Source: JBHIYN01 sp041984235 (GTDB lineage: Bacteria > Pseudomonadota > Gammaproteobacteria > Ga0077536). From it: a stretch of 64,000 nt of DNA. The notes under the pieces were generated by a model. That model had not been told where the DNA came from. It did not search any database and saw only the letters and a program-made list of their open reading frames with translations. The stretch covers positions 60,018 to 124,017 of the forward strand of contig JBHIYN010000017.1 in assembly GCA_041984235.1 (NCBI GenBank). The letters run 5' to 3'. Every line of letters starts with the position of its first letter. Position 1 is the stretch's first letter. This document shows, piece after piece, positions 9,340-17,171 of this stretch. Position numbers and translations under genes: made by a program.

Positions 9340-10254
9340 TCAGGGCGAAGCGCGGCCTCCGCAGGCACCCGTTGCCACGATCCGGACCGCACCGGCGGCG
9401 CGTGCGCGTCCGCGGCCCGGCTGCGGCCGGCGGCGGCGCAGTCCGAGGACGGCGCTGGCACCGGCCAGCAAGGGCAAGGCAGCGGGTAACGGCACGGCGG
9501 AGAGATTGGGGCTGAACACCACCTGGTAATCGCCCGCGAAGGGCGCCTGGATCACGAACGACGGGTCGACCATGGCGTAGGCGTTGGTGGTGAACCCCAG
9601 CCCGCCGCCCTGCCCGTGCAGGCCGACGTGCAGCTCGCCTGAGTACAGCGTGCCTTCCTGCAGCGTGCGGGTGAAGGTGCCGCCGAAGGACTCGCCATCG
9701 GCGCTGGTACAGCTCACACCGCCGGCAACACTGCCGGAGCATGCGCGGTTCGCGGTAAGGGTGAAGATCCCCGGCAGGCCGAGAATGGCGAACGCGGTGC
9801 CGGATGCGCCGCCCGCGGTGCCGGCGGTCAGGTCGAGACTGACCAGCCCGGACGTGGTGATGTCGACCGGGATCATGGCCCCGGCGGTACCGCCGGGCAG
9901 CGCCTCGATGGCGAACTGGAAGTTGATGCGCGCTTCGGCGCTGCCGCCGTAAGCGGCCGGGCTGTCGAAGGCGCTCAGCACCAGGCTGGTCTCGGTCAGC
10001 AGCGGCAGGATGTTGCTGGTGGTCGCCGTCGCCGTGCCGGTGCCGCGCGGATAGCCCGCCGGTTCGTTCACCGTCTCGGTGCCGGGAACCGTGTCGACCG
10101 GGAATCCGCCGGCCGAGTTGCCGCCGACGCTGACGAACTCGTAGAAGGTCGCCGGGGTCAGGGTCAGCGCGCCAGCGGAGCCGGCGAGGCCGGCCAGCAA
10201 TCCCGTCAGGACGACGCGGGACAGGTGCGCACGCAGCCGTGCAGTCCATCTCAT
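9340..10254 (-). CDS. Secreted protein with VPLPA-type exosortase sorting signal
   Basis: 304 residues. The ATG at 10254 is preceded by GAGG with 10-base spacing. A signal peptide (residues ~10-28, LTGLLAGLAGSAGA) starts the protein. The body is Gly/Ala/Thr-rich and contains a Cys pair near CSGSVAGGVSC. Near the C-terminus come VPLPAALPLLAGASAVLGL and RRRR, the motif, helix and basic anchor of the VPLPA variant of PEP-CTERM signals, which direct exosortase cleavage. Unusually, ~30 further residues rich in Gly, Ala and Arg follow the basic anchor; such signals normally end there. No exosortase gene lies in this window. The function of the mature protein is unknown. Confidence 0.75.
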   Translation of the reverse strand: MRWTARLRAHLSRVVLTGLLAGLAGSAGALTLTPATFYEFVSVGGNSAGGFPVDTVPGTETVNEPAGYPRGTGTATATTSNILPLLTETSLVLSAFDSPAAYGGSAEARINFQFAIEALPGGTAGAMIPVDITTSGLVSLDLTAGTAGGASGTAFAILGLPGIFTLTANRACSGSVAGGVSCTSADGESFGGTFTRTLQEGTLYSGELHVGLHGQGGGLGFTTNAYAMVDPSFVIQAPFAGDYQVVFSPNLSAVPLPAALPLLAGASAVLGLRRRRPQPGRGRARAAGAVRIVATGACGGRASP

Positions 10255-10616
10255 AGCCAGCTTACCTCGCAGCGGCGGTACGATCCTCATGCGGGCGACC
10301 GCCCGCACACGCGCCAACATACTGGCGCGGCGCATGGCGCGATTTGACTGCGATCAGTTTCACCGGTGCAGCGGACCCGGCGGCCGCGCTGCGCGGCTGC
10401 GGGCGGTCGCGCCTGCTCGAGCGGGCGCTCCGCGCGGAAGCAGGAGCGACATGCTCCATGCGGGCCGTGGGCGGAGGAATGAAAGGGGCAGAGCCTTTTC
10501 CGTCTGCTGGGCCGCGTACGGCGCAAAGGTTTAAGCGGTAATGCGCTCTGCCCCCTCCAGCGTCGAGTGAACCAGAAGCGGACGACGCGATCAAATCGGA
10601 CTGCGCTGTTTGCGGT
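10255..10616. other. Intergenic region with degenerate repeat
   Basis: 362 bases between the start of the VPLPA-protein gene and the stop of the hydrolase-like gene. The part near 10255-10275 holds the ribosome site of the VPLPA gene. The part at 10485-10554 holds a separately listed inverted repeat. A small hairpin (GGAGC / GCTCC) lies near 10443-10457. I see no convincing gene or consensus promoter. Confidence 0.5.
10485..10554. repeat. Degenerate inverted repeat (GGGGCAGAGC ... GCTCTGCCCC), REP-like remnant
   Basis: GGGGCAGAGC at 10485-10494 is repeated inverted at 10545-10554, 50 bases apart. It begins AAAGGGG, as does the perfect palindrome at 51541, and has the look of an eroded REP-type element. 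The interior does not pair well. Confidence 0.4.
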
Positions 10617-11843
10617 TCAGCCCGCCGCCTGGGCCCAGTCCGGAATGAGCCGGTTGCGCGGCAGATGCTCGTCCTGCATCGCGGCCGCCTGCTCCGCGCC
10701 GGTGACCGGCAGGCCTTCCGGATCGAGCAGGCCGACCTGCACCAGCACGCTCGCCTGGTCCCACCAGATGTGCTCGTGGTAGAGCTTCTCGCCGCGGAAG
10801 TTGACCACCGCGACCATCGGGATCTCGATACGCCGGTGGGTCGGTGCAACGCCGGGCAGCAGCCAGTCCATGACGCGGTCGTGGGTGCAGCAGAAGATGA
10901 ACTCGTCGACCAGGCGGTCCGCTCCGACCGTGCGCGAGATGGGCACGATACGGGTGTCCTCCGGGTTCTGGAAATGGAAATGCTTGCTGTACCAGCGCGT
11001 GAGGTCGGGCTTGCCCGTGCCCCCGGTGACCGTCGGCACGACGAACACGTAGGGGTCGTCGACCATGGTGTCCATGGAATCCTCCACGTTGCGTTCGGCG
11101 AACTCGGTGTACAGGTGCCGCTCCCACAGCGCGGTCAGGTCGTAGACCGGGCCGAGGGCGCCGCGCAGCGCGGCCAGCGTGCGCGACTTGGCCATCATCG
11201 CGGCGGGCCGATCGAAAGCGACGGTATTGCGGTTGTCGAAACCGCGGGCGGTCTCGGGATAGTCGTACACGCTCACCTGCGGGTTGGCCTCGGCCGCCGC
11301 CCGCACGCCGGTGGCGGGCGTGACATTGCCGGGCAGGTGCACGACGCAGGTCAGGGTGAGGTCGCCGAGCGCCGCGAGCACCGTATCCGCGTCGTCCGGA
11401 TCGGTAATCACGAGGCAGGCTGCAGCAATGGCTCGAGCGAGCGGTACGGCGAGCCGGCCACCGAGACCGGAGGCGACGACCCCGACCCCGCCACTGACCT
11501 CGCTGCGCGCGGCGAGCGCGGCGGCCGCGACTTCCAGGTCGCGCGCGGCCATTTCGACATCGTAGTTCGCCGCACAGGCCGCGGCTGCGGCGATCCCGTC
11601 GGTATCGTAGGCGAAGCTCGCACCCGGAGCGCCGCGGGCATGCAGATCGGGCAGCATCACCACCCAGCCCTCCTCCGCGTACAGGTTGGCCTGGTGCCTG
11701 GCATGATCGCCCGCACCGTGCGCGTCGCTCAGTAGCAGCAGGCCCGGTCCCTGCCCGGACTCGGGCACGGCGAGGTAGGCGCTCATCGCCGCGCCACCGG
11801 CCAGCGGAAAGGTCACGTTGTGTTGCGCGATGCTCATCGCCAC
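10617..11843 (-). CDS. Degenerate dienelactone-hydrolase-like domain fused to SnoaL-like domain
   Basis: 408 residues. Residues 1-225 follow the dienelactone hydrolase pattern (AYLAVPESGQGPGLLLL, EEGWVVMLPDLHARG), and residues ~230-408 resemble a SnoaL/NTF2-like fold (ALWERHLYTEFAERNVEDSM, VVNFRGEKLYHEHIWWD). The hydrolase part appears catalytically dead. Where the family has GxCxGG, this protein has ASGLGG (residues 124-129), so the nucleophile falls on Gly126. Where the family has GHGF or GHAF it has ARGF, so His becomes Arg200, and the Asp loop reads PGNVTP. It starts 17 bases after the VAO-type oxidase stop and is the last gene of that operon. It may be a binding protein or use only the SnoaL part. 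Confidence 0.75.
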   Translation of the reverse strand: MAMSIAQHNVTFPLAGGAAMSAYLAVPESGQGPGLLLLSDAHGAGDHARHQANLYAEEGWVVMLPDLHARGAPGASFAYDTDGIAAAAACAANYDVEMAARDLEVAAAALAARSEVSGGVGVVASGLGGRLAVPLARAIAAACLVITDPDDADTVLAALGDLTLTCVVHLPGNVTPATGVRAAAEANPQVSVYDYPETARGFDNRNTVAFDRPAAMMAKSRTLAALRGALGPVYDLTALWERHLYTEFAERNVEDSMDTMVDDPYVFVVPTVTGGTGKPDLTRWYSKHFHFQNPEDTRIVPISRTVGADRLVDEFIFCCTHDRVMDWLLPGVAPTHRRIEIPMVAVVNFRGEKLYHEHIWWDQASVLVQVGLLDPEGLPVTGAEQAAAMQDEHLPRNRLIPDWAQAAG

Positions 11844-11859
11844 TCTCCCTCGTGTTGCT

Positions 11860-13377
11860 TCAAAGCGCGTACTTGCCCGCCGCGATCACGCCGTTCGGAT
11901 CCAGCGCCTGCTTGATCGCGGCGCAGGTCCGGGTGAAGGCTGGTGAGAGGTGTCCGAGATGCAGCGACTGGTAGCCGGTGGCGGCGCGGCCGACCGAGAT
12001 CCCGGCCGCGGCAAAACCATCCGCCAGCGCGCGATAGCAGTCGTCGGCGCGCCGGGTCTCGGCCTCGTCCTCGCGGTTGTAGACCAGCACGTGCAGCCCG
12101 CGCGCGAAACGCGCGCCGCACACGTACTCGCAGATGTACTCGAAGCCGAAGCGCTCGTAGATGCCGCGTGCGAGCCGCTGGTGCTCGTTCGCCACCGCGC
12201 CGGTCATGGGCGTGCCGGGCAGGAACCAGATGAGCCCGCCGCCGGGACGCCACGAGAGGAGCTTGAGCTCGTCGGCGGTCGGCACGCCGCGGAACGAATC
12301 GATGTGGATACGCAGCATCGGGTTGGCCTCGGCGCTGTCGTGGTCGATGTAGGTGGCCTTGCCGCCGGCCATGAAGTGCGCCTTCGCACGTTCGATGAAC
12401 GGCGCGATGGCGGCCTCGCTGGCGCCGTAGAAGGCGCCGGACACCAGCCACGCGCCGGTGCCGTAGCGCGCCTGCAGCTCGCGTCGTGCGGACTCGGAGA
12501 GGGCTTCCGTGCCGCCGGTACGTGCGTACTCGGGATGCTCGCACTCGGTGCCGAAAGCGTAGATGTCGTTGGCGACCTTGAACAGCGTCGGCACGGCGTT
12601 GCTCATCTTCAGCGGCCGGCACAGGTCGATGATGGTCTCGAGATCGTCGTCTTCGGGAAACGCGAAGAAGAACGAACGCATGGCCGGCGGCCGCGGCATC
12701 AGCCACACCCCCATGCGCGTGGTGATGCCGAAGTTCGACTGCACGAACAGGCCGTCGAGGCGCGGACCGATGGAGTACTTGGAGGTATGCCACGCACTCG
12801 ACCCCGGCAGCGCGCCGTCACCGGTGCGCAGCAGCTCGCCGTTGCCGAGCACCACCTCCAGCCCGCAGGCCATGTAGAAGTGATCGAAGTAAGGCGTGTA
12901 GCCGGCACCGCCGTCCATGGTGTTGCCGAGCACGCCGCCGGCGGGCGGACCCGAGGTCGTGTCCAGCATCAGCTTGTGGCCGCGCACGCCGAGCTCGTCG
13001 TAAAGCTGCTGGTAGGTCACGCCGGGCTCGATCACGGCATAGGCCAGGGCTTCGTCGATGTCGACGATACGGTTCATGCGGCGGCCGAGATCGACCACCA
13101 CCTGGCCGGCCGCCACCGCGCTGCGCAGTCCCAGCCCCTGGTTCTGACCGGTCGAGATCGGGTAGAGCACGATGCCGTGCGCATTGGCCGCCGCGACGAT
13201 CGCCTGCACGTCCGCGGCCGAGCCCGGGTAGACCACGGCCAGCGGGCGCTTGTCGCCGGTCGGCAGGTGATTCTCGCCGTAGCGGTGCAGGGTCTCGTCA
13301 CTGAGGTTGAGCGCGTCGCTGCCCAGCGCGTTGCGCACTGCCTCGAAAAACGCCGCGGGATCGCTCGCTGTGGTCAT
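11860..13377 (-). CDS. FAD-linked oxidase, vanillyl-alcohol-oxidase/4-cresol-dehydrogenase type
   Basis: 505 residues. The N-terminal PCMH-type FAD-binding domain shows VYPGSAADVQAIVAAANAHG, PISTGQNQGLG, AVIEPGVTYQQLYDEL and GGVLGNTMDGGAGYTPYFDH. The last of these matches the GYTPY-DHF region of vanillyl alcohol oxidase and p-cresol methylhydroxylase. The C-terminal half carries the substrate-binding part and ends in DPNGVIAAGKYAL, typical of the family. These enzymes oxidise phenolic side chains or hydroxy acids and may hold FAD covalently. A GlcF-like Fe-S protein is encoded just upstream, so electrons may leave through that subunit rather than to oxygen. The substrate is unknown; a phenolic compound is plausible. 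Confidence 0.85.
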   Translation of the reverse strand: MTTASDPAAFFEAVRNALGSDALNLSDETLHRYGENHLPTGDKRPLAVVYPGSAADVQAIVAAANAHGIVLYPISTGQNQGLGLRSAVAAGQVVVDLGRRMNRIVDIDEALAYAVIEPGVTYQQLYDELGVRGHKLMLDTTSGPPAGGVLGNTMDGGAGYTPYFDHFYMACGLEVVLGNGELLRTGDGALPGSSAWHTSKYSIGPRLDGLFVQSNFGITTRMGVWLMPRPPAMRSFFFAFPEDDDLETIIDLCRPLKMSNAVPTLFKVANDIYAFGTECEHPEYARTGGTEALSESARRELQARYGTGAWLVSGAFYGASEAAIAPFIERAKAHFMAGGKATYIDHDSAEANPMLRIHIDSFRGVPTADELKLLSWRPGGGLIWFLPGTPMTGAVANEHQRLARGIYERFGFEYICEYVCGARFARGLHVLVYNREDEAETRRADDCYRALADGFAAAGISVGRAATGYQSLHLGHLSPAFTRTCAAIKQALDPNGVIAAGKYAL

Positions 13378-13416
13378 GCTTGCTTCCGTCAGGTCATCGG
13401 GGACAGCCGCGCAGGC

Positions 13417-14787
13417 TCACGGCTCGTAGCCCCAGAAATTGATCGCCTCGTCGTCGGGCACTGCCGGCGCGTCGGCGCGCGGTGTGCGTGCCGGCCATTG
13501 CTCGAGGTCCAGGTCGGCCAGCTCCGGCGGCAGCGGTCCGCCGGTCGCCCAGTCGAGCAGCTCCGCGCTGTGGATCACCGGCCGCCCCAGGTAACGCCCG
13601 ATCTGGAGCTGGCAGCCGAGGTTGCCGGCCGCCGCCACGACAGCGCCGGTCGATCCAATCGCGGCCGCCTTGCGCGCGCCCAGGCGGCCGGCGAGCTCCG
13701 GCTGCAGCAGGTTGTAGGTGCCGGCCGAGCCGCAGCACAGGTGACTTTCCGGCACCGCGAGGACCTCGAAACCGGCGCGCTGCAGCAGCCGCTGCATGGC
13801 GCCGCCGAGACGCTGCCCGTGACGCAGCGAGCAGGCTTCGTGGTAGGCCAGGGGCAGCGCGGGCATACCGGGTGCCACGCGCAGGTCGTCCGCGCCCAGC
13901 AGCTCGCTGAGATCGCGCACCTTGCCGGCGATGGCAGTCGCCGCGGCATGCGCCTCCGGTTCATGGGCGAAATGGGCCTGCAACGCCTTCAGCGTGGTGC
14001 CGCAGCCAGACGTCACGCTGACGTAGCCGTCGACGGCATCCGGTCCGGCGTCCGCGGTGCATGCCCTGAGCAGGCCGCGCGCCAGGTCGCGCGCCTGCTC
14101 GTCACGCCCCATGTGCAGCGGCAGGCCGCCGCAGCAGCCGCTGCGCAGCACGCTGACGGCGTAGCCGTGGCGTGCCAGCAAACGCTCGGTGGCGGCGATG
14201 ACGCGCTCACCCAGCACCTGCTGCACGCAGCCCGCGAGCAGCACCACCCGCCCGCGTGACGGCCGCGGCGTCGCGGCGGTGGCCGGGGCGGCGACCCGGG
14301 CCGGAGCCGGCGGGATCATCTCGAGCATCGGCCGCAGCGTTGCCGGCAGCAGGTGACGCAGGCCGCGCACGGGCCGGGCCAGAGCGAGCATGGCCCGCAG
14401 CCGCCGCGGGTAGGGCAGGACCGACGCGATCAGCCGGCGCACCAGGCGCTCGCGCCACGGCCGGCGGTAGTGTCGCTCGATATGCACCCGGGCGTGGTCG
14501 ATGAGCGCGCGATAATCGAGCCGCGCGGCGCAGGTCGACTCGCAGCCGAGGCAGGACAGACAGCGATCGAGGTGGTGCACGGTGCGGCGATCCGGCGCCG
14601 CACCGGACGCCAGCATCGCGTGCATGAGGTCGATGCGCCCGCGCGGGGAGTCGTTCTCGTCCCCGGTCAGCAGGTAGGTCGGACAGGTCTGCGGGCAGAA
14701 GCCGTGGCGCACGCAGCGACGGATGACGCCGGCCGCACGCGCCAGGTCCGGATCACGAAGCTGCTGCTCGGTAAAAGCCGTTTCCAT
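13417..14787 (-). CDS. GlcF-like (Fe-S)-binding electron-transfer protein, altered first cluster
   Basis: 456 residues from ATG 14787; an in-frame extension upstream looks non-coding. It follows glycolate oxidase subunit GlcF: two N-terminal 4Fe-4S motifs, then two CCG domains (AGCVQ...SGCCGG and HEACSLRHGQ...HLCCGSAGTYNLLQPE). The second cluster motif is intact (C76-C79-C82-C86). The first reads C25-V-R-H28-G-F-C31-P-Q-T-C35-P, so a histidine stands where GlcF has the second cysteine. That cluster may be three-Cys/His-ligated or 3Fe-4S. It is the first gene of a three-gene operon with the VAO-type flavoenzyme and probably takes its electrons to the quinone pool. Confidence 0.85.
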   Translation of the reverse strand: METAFTEQQLRDPDLARAAGVIRRCVRHGFCPQTCPTYLLTGDENDSPRGRIDLMHAMLASGAAPDRRTVHHLDRCLSCLGCESTCAARLDYRALIDHARVHIERHYRRPWRERLVRRLIASVLPYPRRLRAMLALARPVRGLRHLLPATLRPMLEMIPPAPARVAAPATAATPRPSRGRVVLLAGCVQQVLGERVIAATERLLARHGYAVSVLRSGCCGGLPLHMGRDEQARDLARGLLRACTADAGPDAVDGYVSVTSGCGTTLKALQAHFAHEPEAHAAATAIAGKVRDLSELLGADDLRVAPGMPALPLAYHEACSLRHGQRLGGAMQRLLQRAGFEVLAVPESHLCCGSAGTYNLLQPELAGRLGARKAAAIGSTGAVVAAAGNLGCQLQIGRYLGRPVIHSAELLDWATGGPLPPELADLDLEQWPARTPRADAPAVPDDEAINFWGYEP

Positions 14788-14944
14788 AGCGCCCCGCGGC
14801 GGAACCAGCGCCTGCACCCGGCGCTGCGGTGAATCATGCCCGGCCGCGCTCGCGCGCCGCCCGGGCACACGCGAAGCTAGCACATCGGGCTGCTGCGCAT
14901 GAAGCACGCGTGCGCTGCGGCGCCCACCGGCACGGTGCGTGCAC

Positions 14945-14950
14945 TACAAT
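14945..14950 (+). promoter_or_regulatory. Possible -10 element (TACAAT) upstream of the voltage-sensor-CorA gene
   Basis: TACAAT is a close sigma-70 -10 match in an otherwise GC-rich 228-base gap, 66 bases before the ATG at 15016. No good -35 hexamer is visible at the usual distance. Confidence 0.3.
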
Positions 14951-15015
14951 CCCGCTACCCGGCGGCCGGCGCACATCGCGGCCAACCGGCCGGCAACAAC
15001 GGGAGACCAGCCGGC

Positions 15016-16389
15016 ATGGCACGACTCATCGAACGCTTCCTGAACGACGCGGTGCTCGGCTTCCTCGCCCTGCTCTCGCTGTTCCTGATGATCGTGCCGT
15101 CGGTATTCGCACTGCCGGCGGCCGGCAGCCGCGCCGTAGTGCTGGCCGAGTATGCGATCGTCGCACTGTTCGCGCTGGAGTACCTGGCCGGCATGGCACT
15201 CGCGCCCGATCGGCGCCGCTACGTGCTCAACCGCTGGCGCATCCTCGATCTCCTCATCATTCTCGCCGCGACGCTGGCCCTGCTGCCGGCGGTACCCGAG
15301 GTGCTGCGCAGCTCGCCGGTATTACGGCTCCTGCGGCTGGGGCGATTCGCCCTGCTGGGAGCGCGCTCCGGGCTCGCGCTTTCCGCGGCGCGTGAGCCCC
15401 TCGCGGCGCTGGACATGCCGGCGGGCGCCGATCTCGCGGTGCTCGCGCTGACGGCCGACGGCGAGACCTTCGAGTCGATTGCGTGGGACGCTGCGCTGCG
15501 CCGTATCGGCACCGCCGAGCCGGACTGGCTGTTCGTCAGCGGGGTGGCCGAGGAGCACCTGGCCCCGATCGCTACCGCGCTGGGCGTGCCCGAGCGCGCG
15601 GTGCGTGGCCTGTTCCAGTCCAGCGTGCCACGCTTCGACCGGCTCGAACGCTTCACCACCCTGTTCGTGCGTTACCCGCTGCCGATGCAGGACGATGGCC
15701 GCCTGCGGCGCACGCCGCTGCTGATCGTCGGCAGCGCCGACAACGTCGTCGTGCTGAGCCGCGATCGCACCGATCTAGAACAACGCGTGGGTGCGCGCCT
15801 CGCCAGCGTTGCGGGCGACGCGCCGCGCATGGCCAAGGCCACGGTGGCCCTGCTCGGCGAGGTCGTCAGCGCCTACACCGACGTCGTCGAAGGCCTGGAA
15901 ACCACCTTGCTCGGGATCGAATCTGCGCAGGTCACGCTGAACGACGAGGCCTTTCTCGCGCGCAGCTTCGACCTGCGTGCCGACATCCTGCGCGCGCGCA
16001 GCGCGCTCAAGCACCTGCGCAGCGTGATGCGCGACCTGCAGCAGGGCCAGGCCGGCATCACCCTGGGTGACAGCGACCGATCCGGCCCGCTGCGCCTGCT
16101 GGCCGAGGACGTGGACGATCTCTACCAGGGTATCGAAGACCTGCGCGAATCGCTGCAGGCGCTGGTCGACCTGCGCCTGAACGTGGCCTCGTTCCAGATG
16201 AACCGCGTCATGCGCCTGCTCGCGCTGCTCACGGCGCTGGCCCTGATCCCGGCTACCGCGGGCGGCCTGCTCGGCATGAACCTGCTCGACACACCGTGGC
16301 CGGCGACCCTCGCGCAGATCTCGTTCGGAGTCGCCGCGGGTATGGCACTCAGTCTCTACGTGTTCGCCATCAAGGGCTGGCTGCGATGA
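15016..16389 (+). CDS. Voltage-sensor-like domain fused to CorA-type divalent cation transporter
   Basis: 457 residues; the ATG has GGGAGA 9 bases upstream. Residues 1-120 look like a four-helix voltage-sensor module. S1 is FLALLSLFLMIVPSVF, S2 is EYAIVALFALEYLAGM, and S3 is WRILDLLIILAATLALLP with the conserved Asp. S4 carries Arg104, Arg107 and Arg110 at every third position (RLLRLGR). No pore helices S5-S6 follow. Residues ~130-395 are a CorA-like cytoplasmic domain with a long helix (EGLETTLLGIESAQ, ALKHLRSVMRDLQQGQ). TM1 then ends in the GMN signature (420-422), and TM2 is residues ~433-451. CorA channels move Mg2+, Co2+ or Zn2+. Its stop overlaps the next gene, in an operon that ends with mscS. 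Confidence 0.8.
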   Translation: MARLIERFLNDAVLGFLALLSLFLMIVPSVFALPAAGSRAVVLAEYAIVALFALEYLAGMALAPDRRRYVLNRWRILDLLIILAATLALLPAVPEVLRSSPVLRLLRLGRFALLGARSGLALSAAREPLAALDMPAGADLAVLALTADGETFESIAWDAALRRIGTAEPDWLFVSGVAEEHLAPIATALGVPERAVRGLFQSSVPRFDRLERFTTLFVRYPLPMQDDGRLRRTPLLIVGSADNVVVLSRDRTDLEQRVGARLASVAGDAPRMAKATVALLGEVVSAYTDVVEGLETTLLGIESAQVTLNDEAFLARSFDLRADILRARSALKHLRSVMRDLQQGQAGITLGDSDRSGPLRLLAEDVDDLYQGIEDLRESLQALVDLRLNVASFQMNRVMRLLALLTALALIPATAGGLLGMNLLDTPWPATLAQISFGVAAGMALSLYVFAIKGWLR

Positions 16390-17147
16390 GTGCAGCGGAT
16401 GCTGCCTGGTGGGGTGATTTCGAGCCGGCCATCGGCGCTGCGATCGAGCGCGACCTGGGCCCGTTGCGGCTGCGCATCGAACGCGACGCACGCGAGTGGC
16501 GCATCCTCGAGATCCGCGCCGGCGATGCGGACACGGCAGCCGACGCAGGCGCGGTCGCAGACCGTTACGCGGTCGGTGCAACCGAGGGACCGCTGACGCT
16601 GCACCCGATGGTCGCCGATCGCCCGGTGGTCGCGGCGCCGCTGGCCCCGCTGCACGTCATTCCGGGCGGGCGTGTCACGCTCTTCGTCAGCACCCCGCTG
16701 TGGTACGCGGTCGACGTCGGTGTACCGCCGCAGCGCCTGCAGGAGCGCTTCATCGAGCGTGCGTCGGACACCTGGTTTGGGCCTTCGACCCAGGTCGGTG
16801 AGCTGTGTTACGCCAGCCACACCGCGGGCCGCCTCGAGCTCGACGAAGTACCCATGCGCCCGGAGCGCGCGGTCACCGCGGTCGAGATCCGCAACGACAC
16901 GGCGACCGTGCTGCCGATCCTCAAGCTCAACCTGCCGGCGCCTCACCTGGCCCTGTACGCGGACGCGGCCGGCATGCTGTGGACGCAGGACGTGGTGTTC
17001 GACAATCGCGCCGAAGAGGGCCTGGCCGACCTCGATCTCGGGGCCGGTGCGCCGCGCCACGCGCGCGCCCCGCAACGCCTGGCGCCGCCCCGCCTGGTCG
17101 CCGGGGAGCGTCGCCTGTTTCGCGCCTTCGGCGCGATGTTCCGCTGA
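16386..17147 (+). CDS. Conserved protein of unknown function between corA-like and mscS genes (possibly DUF432)
   Basis: 253 residues from the ATG that overlaps the corA-like stop by 4 bases (ATGA). No signal peptide or membrane helix is visible. It is mostly beta-rich, with ILEIRAGDADTAADAG, VTLFVSTPLWYAVDVG, a conserved-looking SDTWFGPSTQVGELCYAS and PILKLNLPAPHLALYAD. I think it resembles DUF432, a family I recall beside mscS genes, but I cannot confirm this. Coupling on both sides suggests a cytoplasmic partner or regulator of the two channels. Confidence 0.65.
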   Translation: MSAADAAWWGDFEPAIGAAIERDLGPLRLRIERDAREWRILEIRAGDADTAADAGAVADRYAVGATEGPLTLHPMVADRPVVAAPLAPLHVIPGGRVTLFVSTPLWYAVDVGVPPQRLQERFIERASDTWFGPSTQVGELCYASHTAGRLELDEVPMRPERAVTAVEIRNDTATVLPILKLNLPAPHLALYADAAGMLWTQDVVFDNRAEEGLADLDLGAGAPRHARAPQRLAPPRLVAGERRLFRAFGAMFR

Positions 17148-17171
17148 CCCCGCCCCGGGAGAGCCGTACCC

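Noticed and set aside
7325..9529. Open plus-strand frame opposite the PhoU-like gene
   Set aside because: Shadow of a coding strand with high GC at third positions; no domain and no ribosome site.
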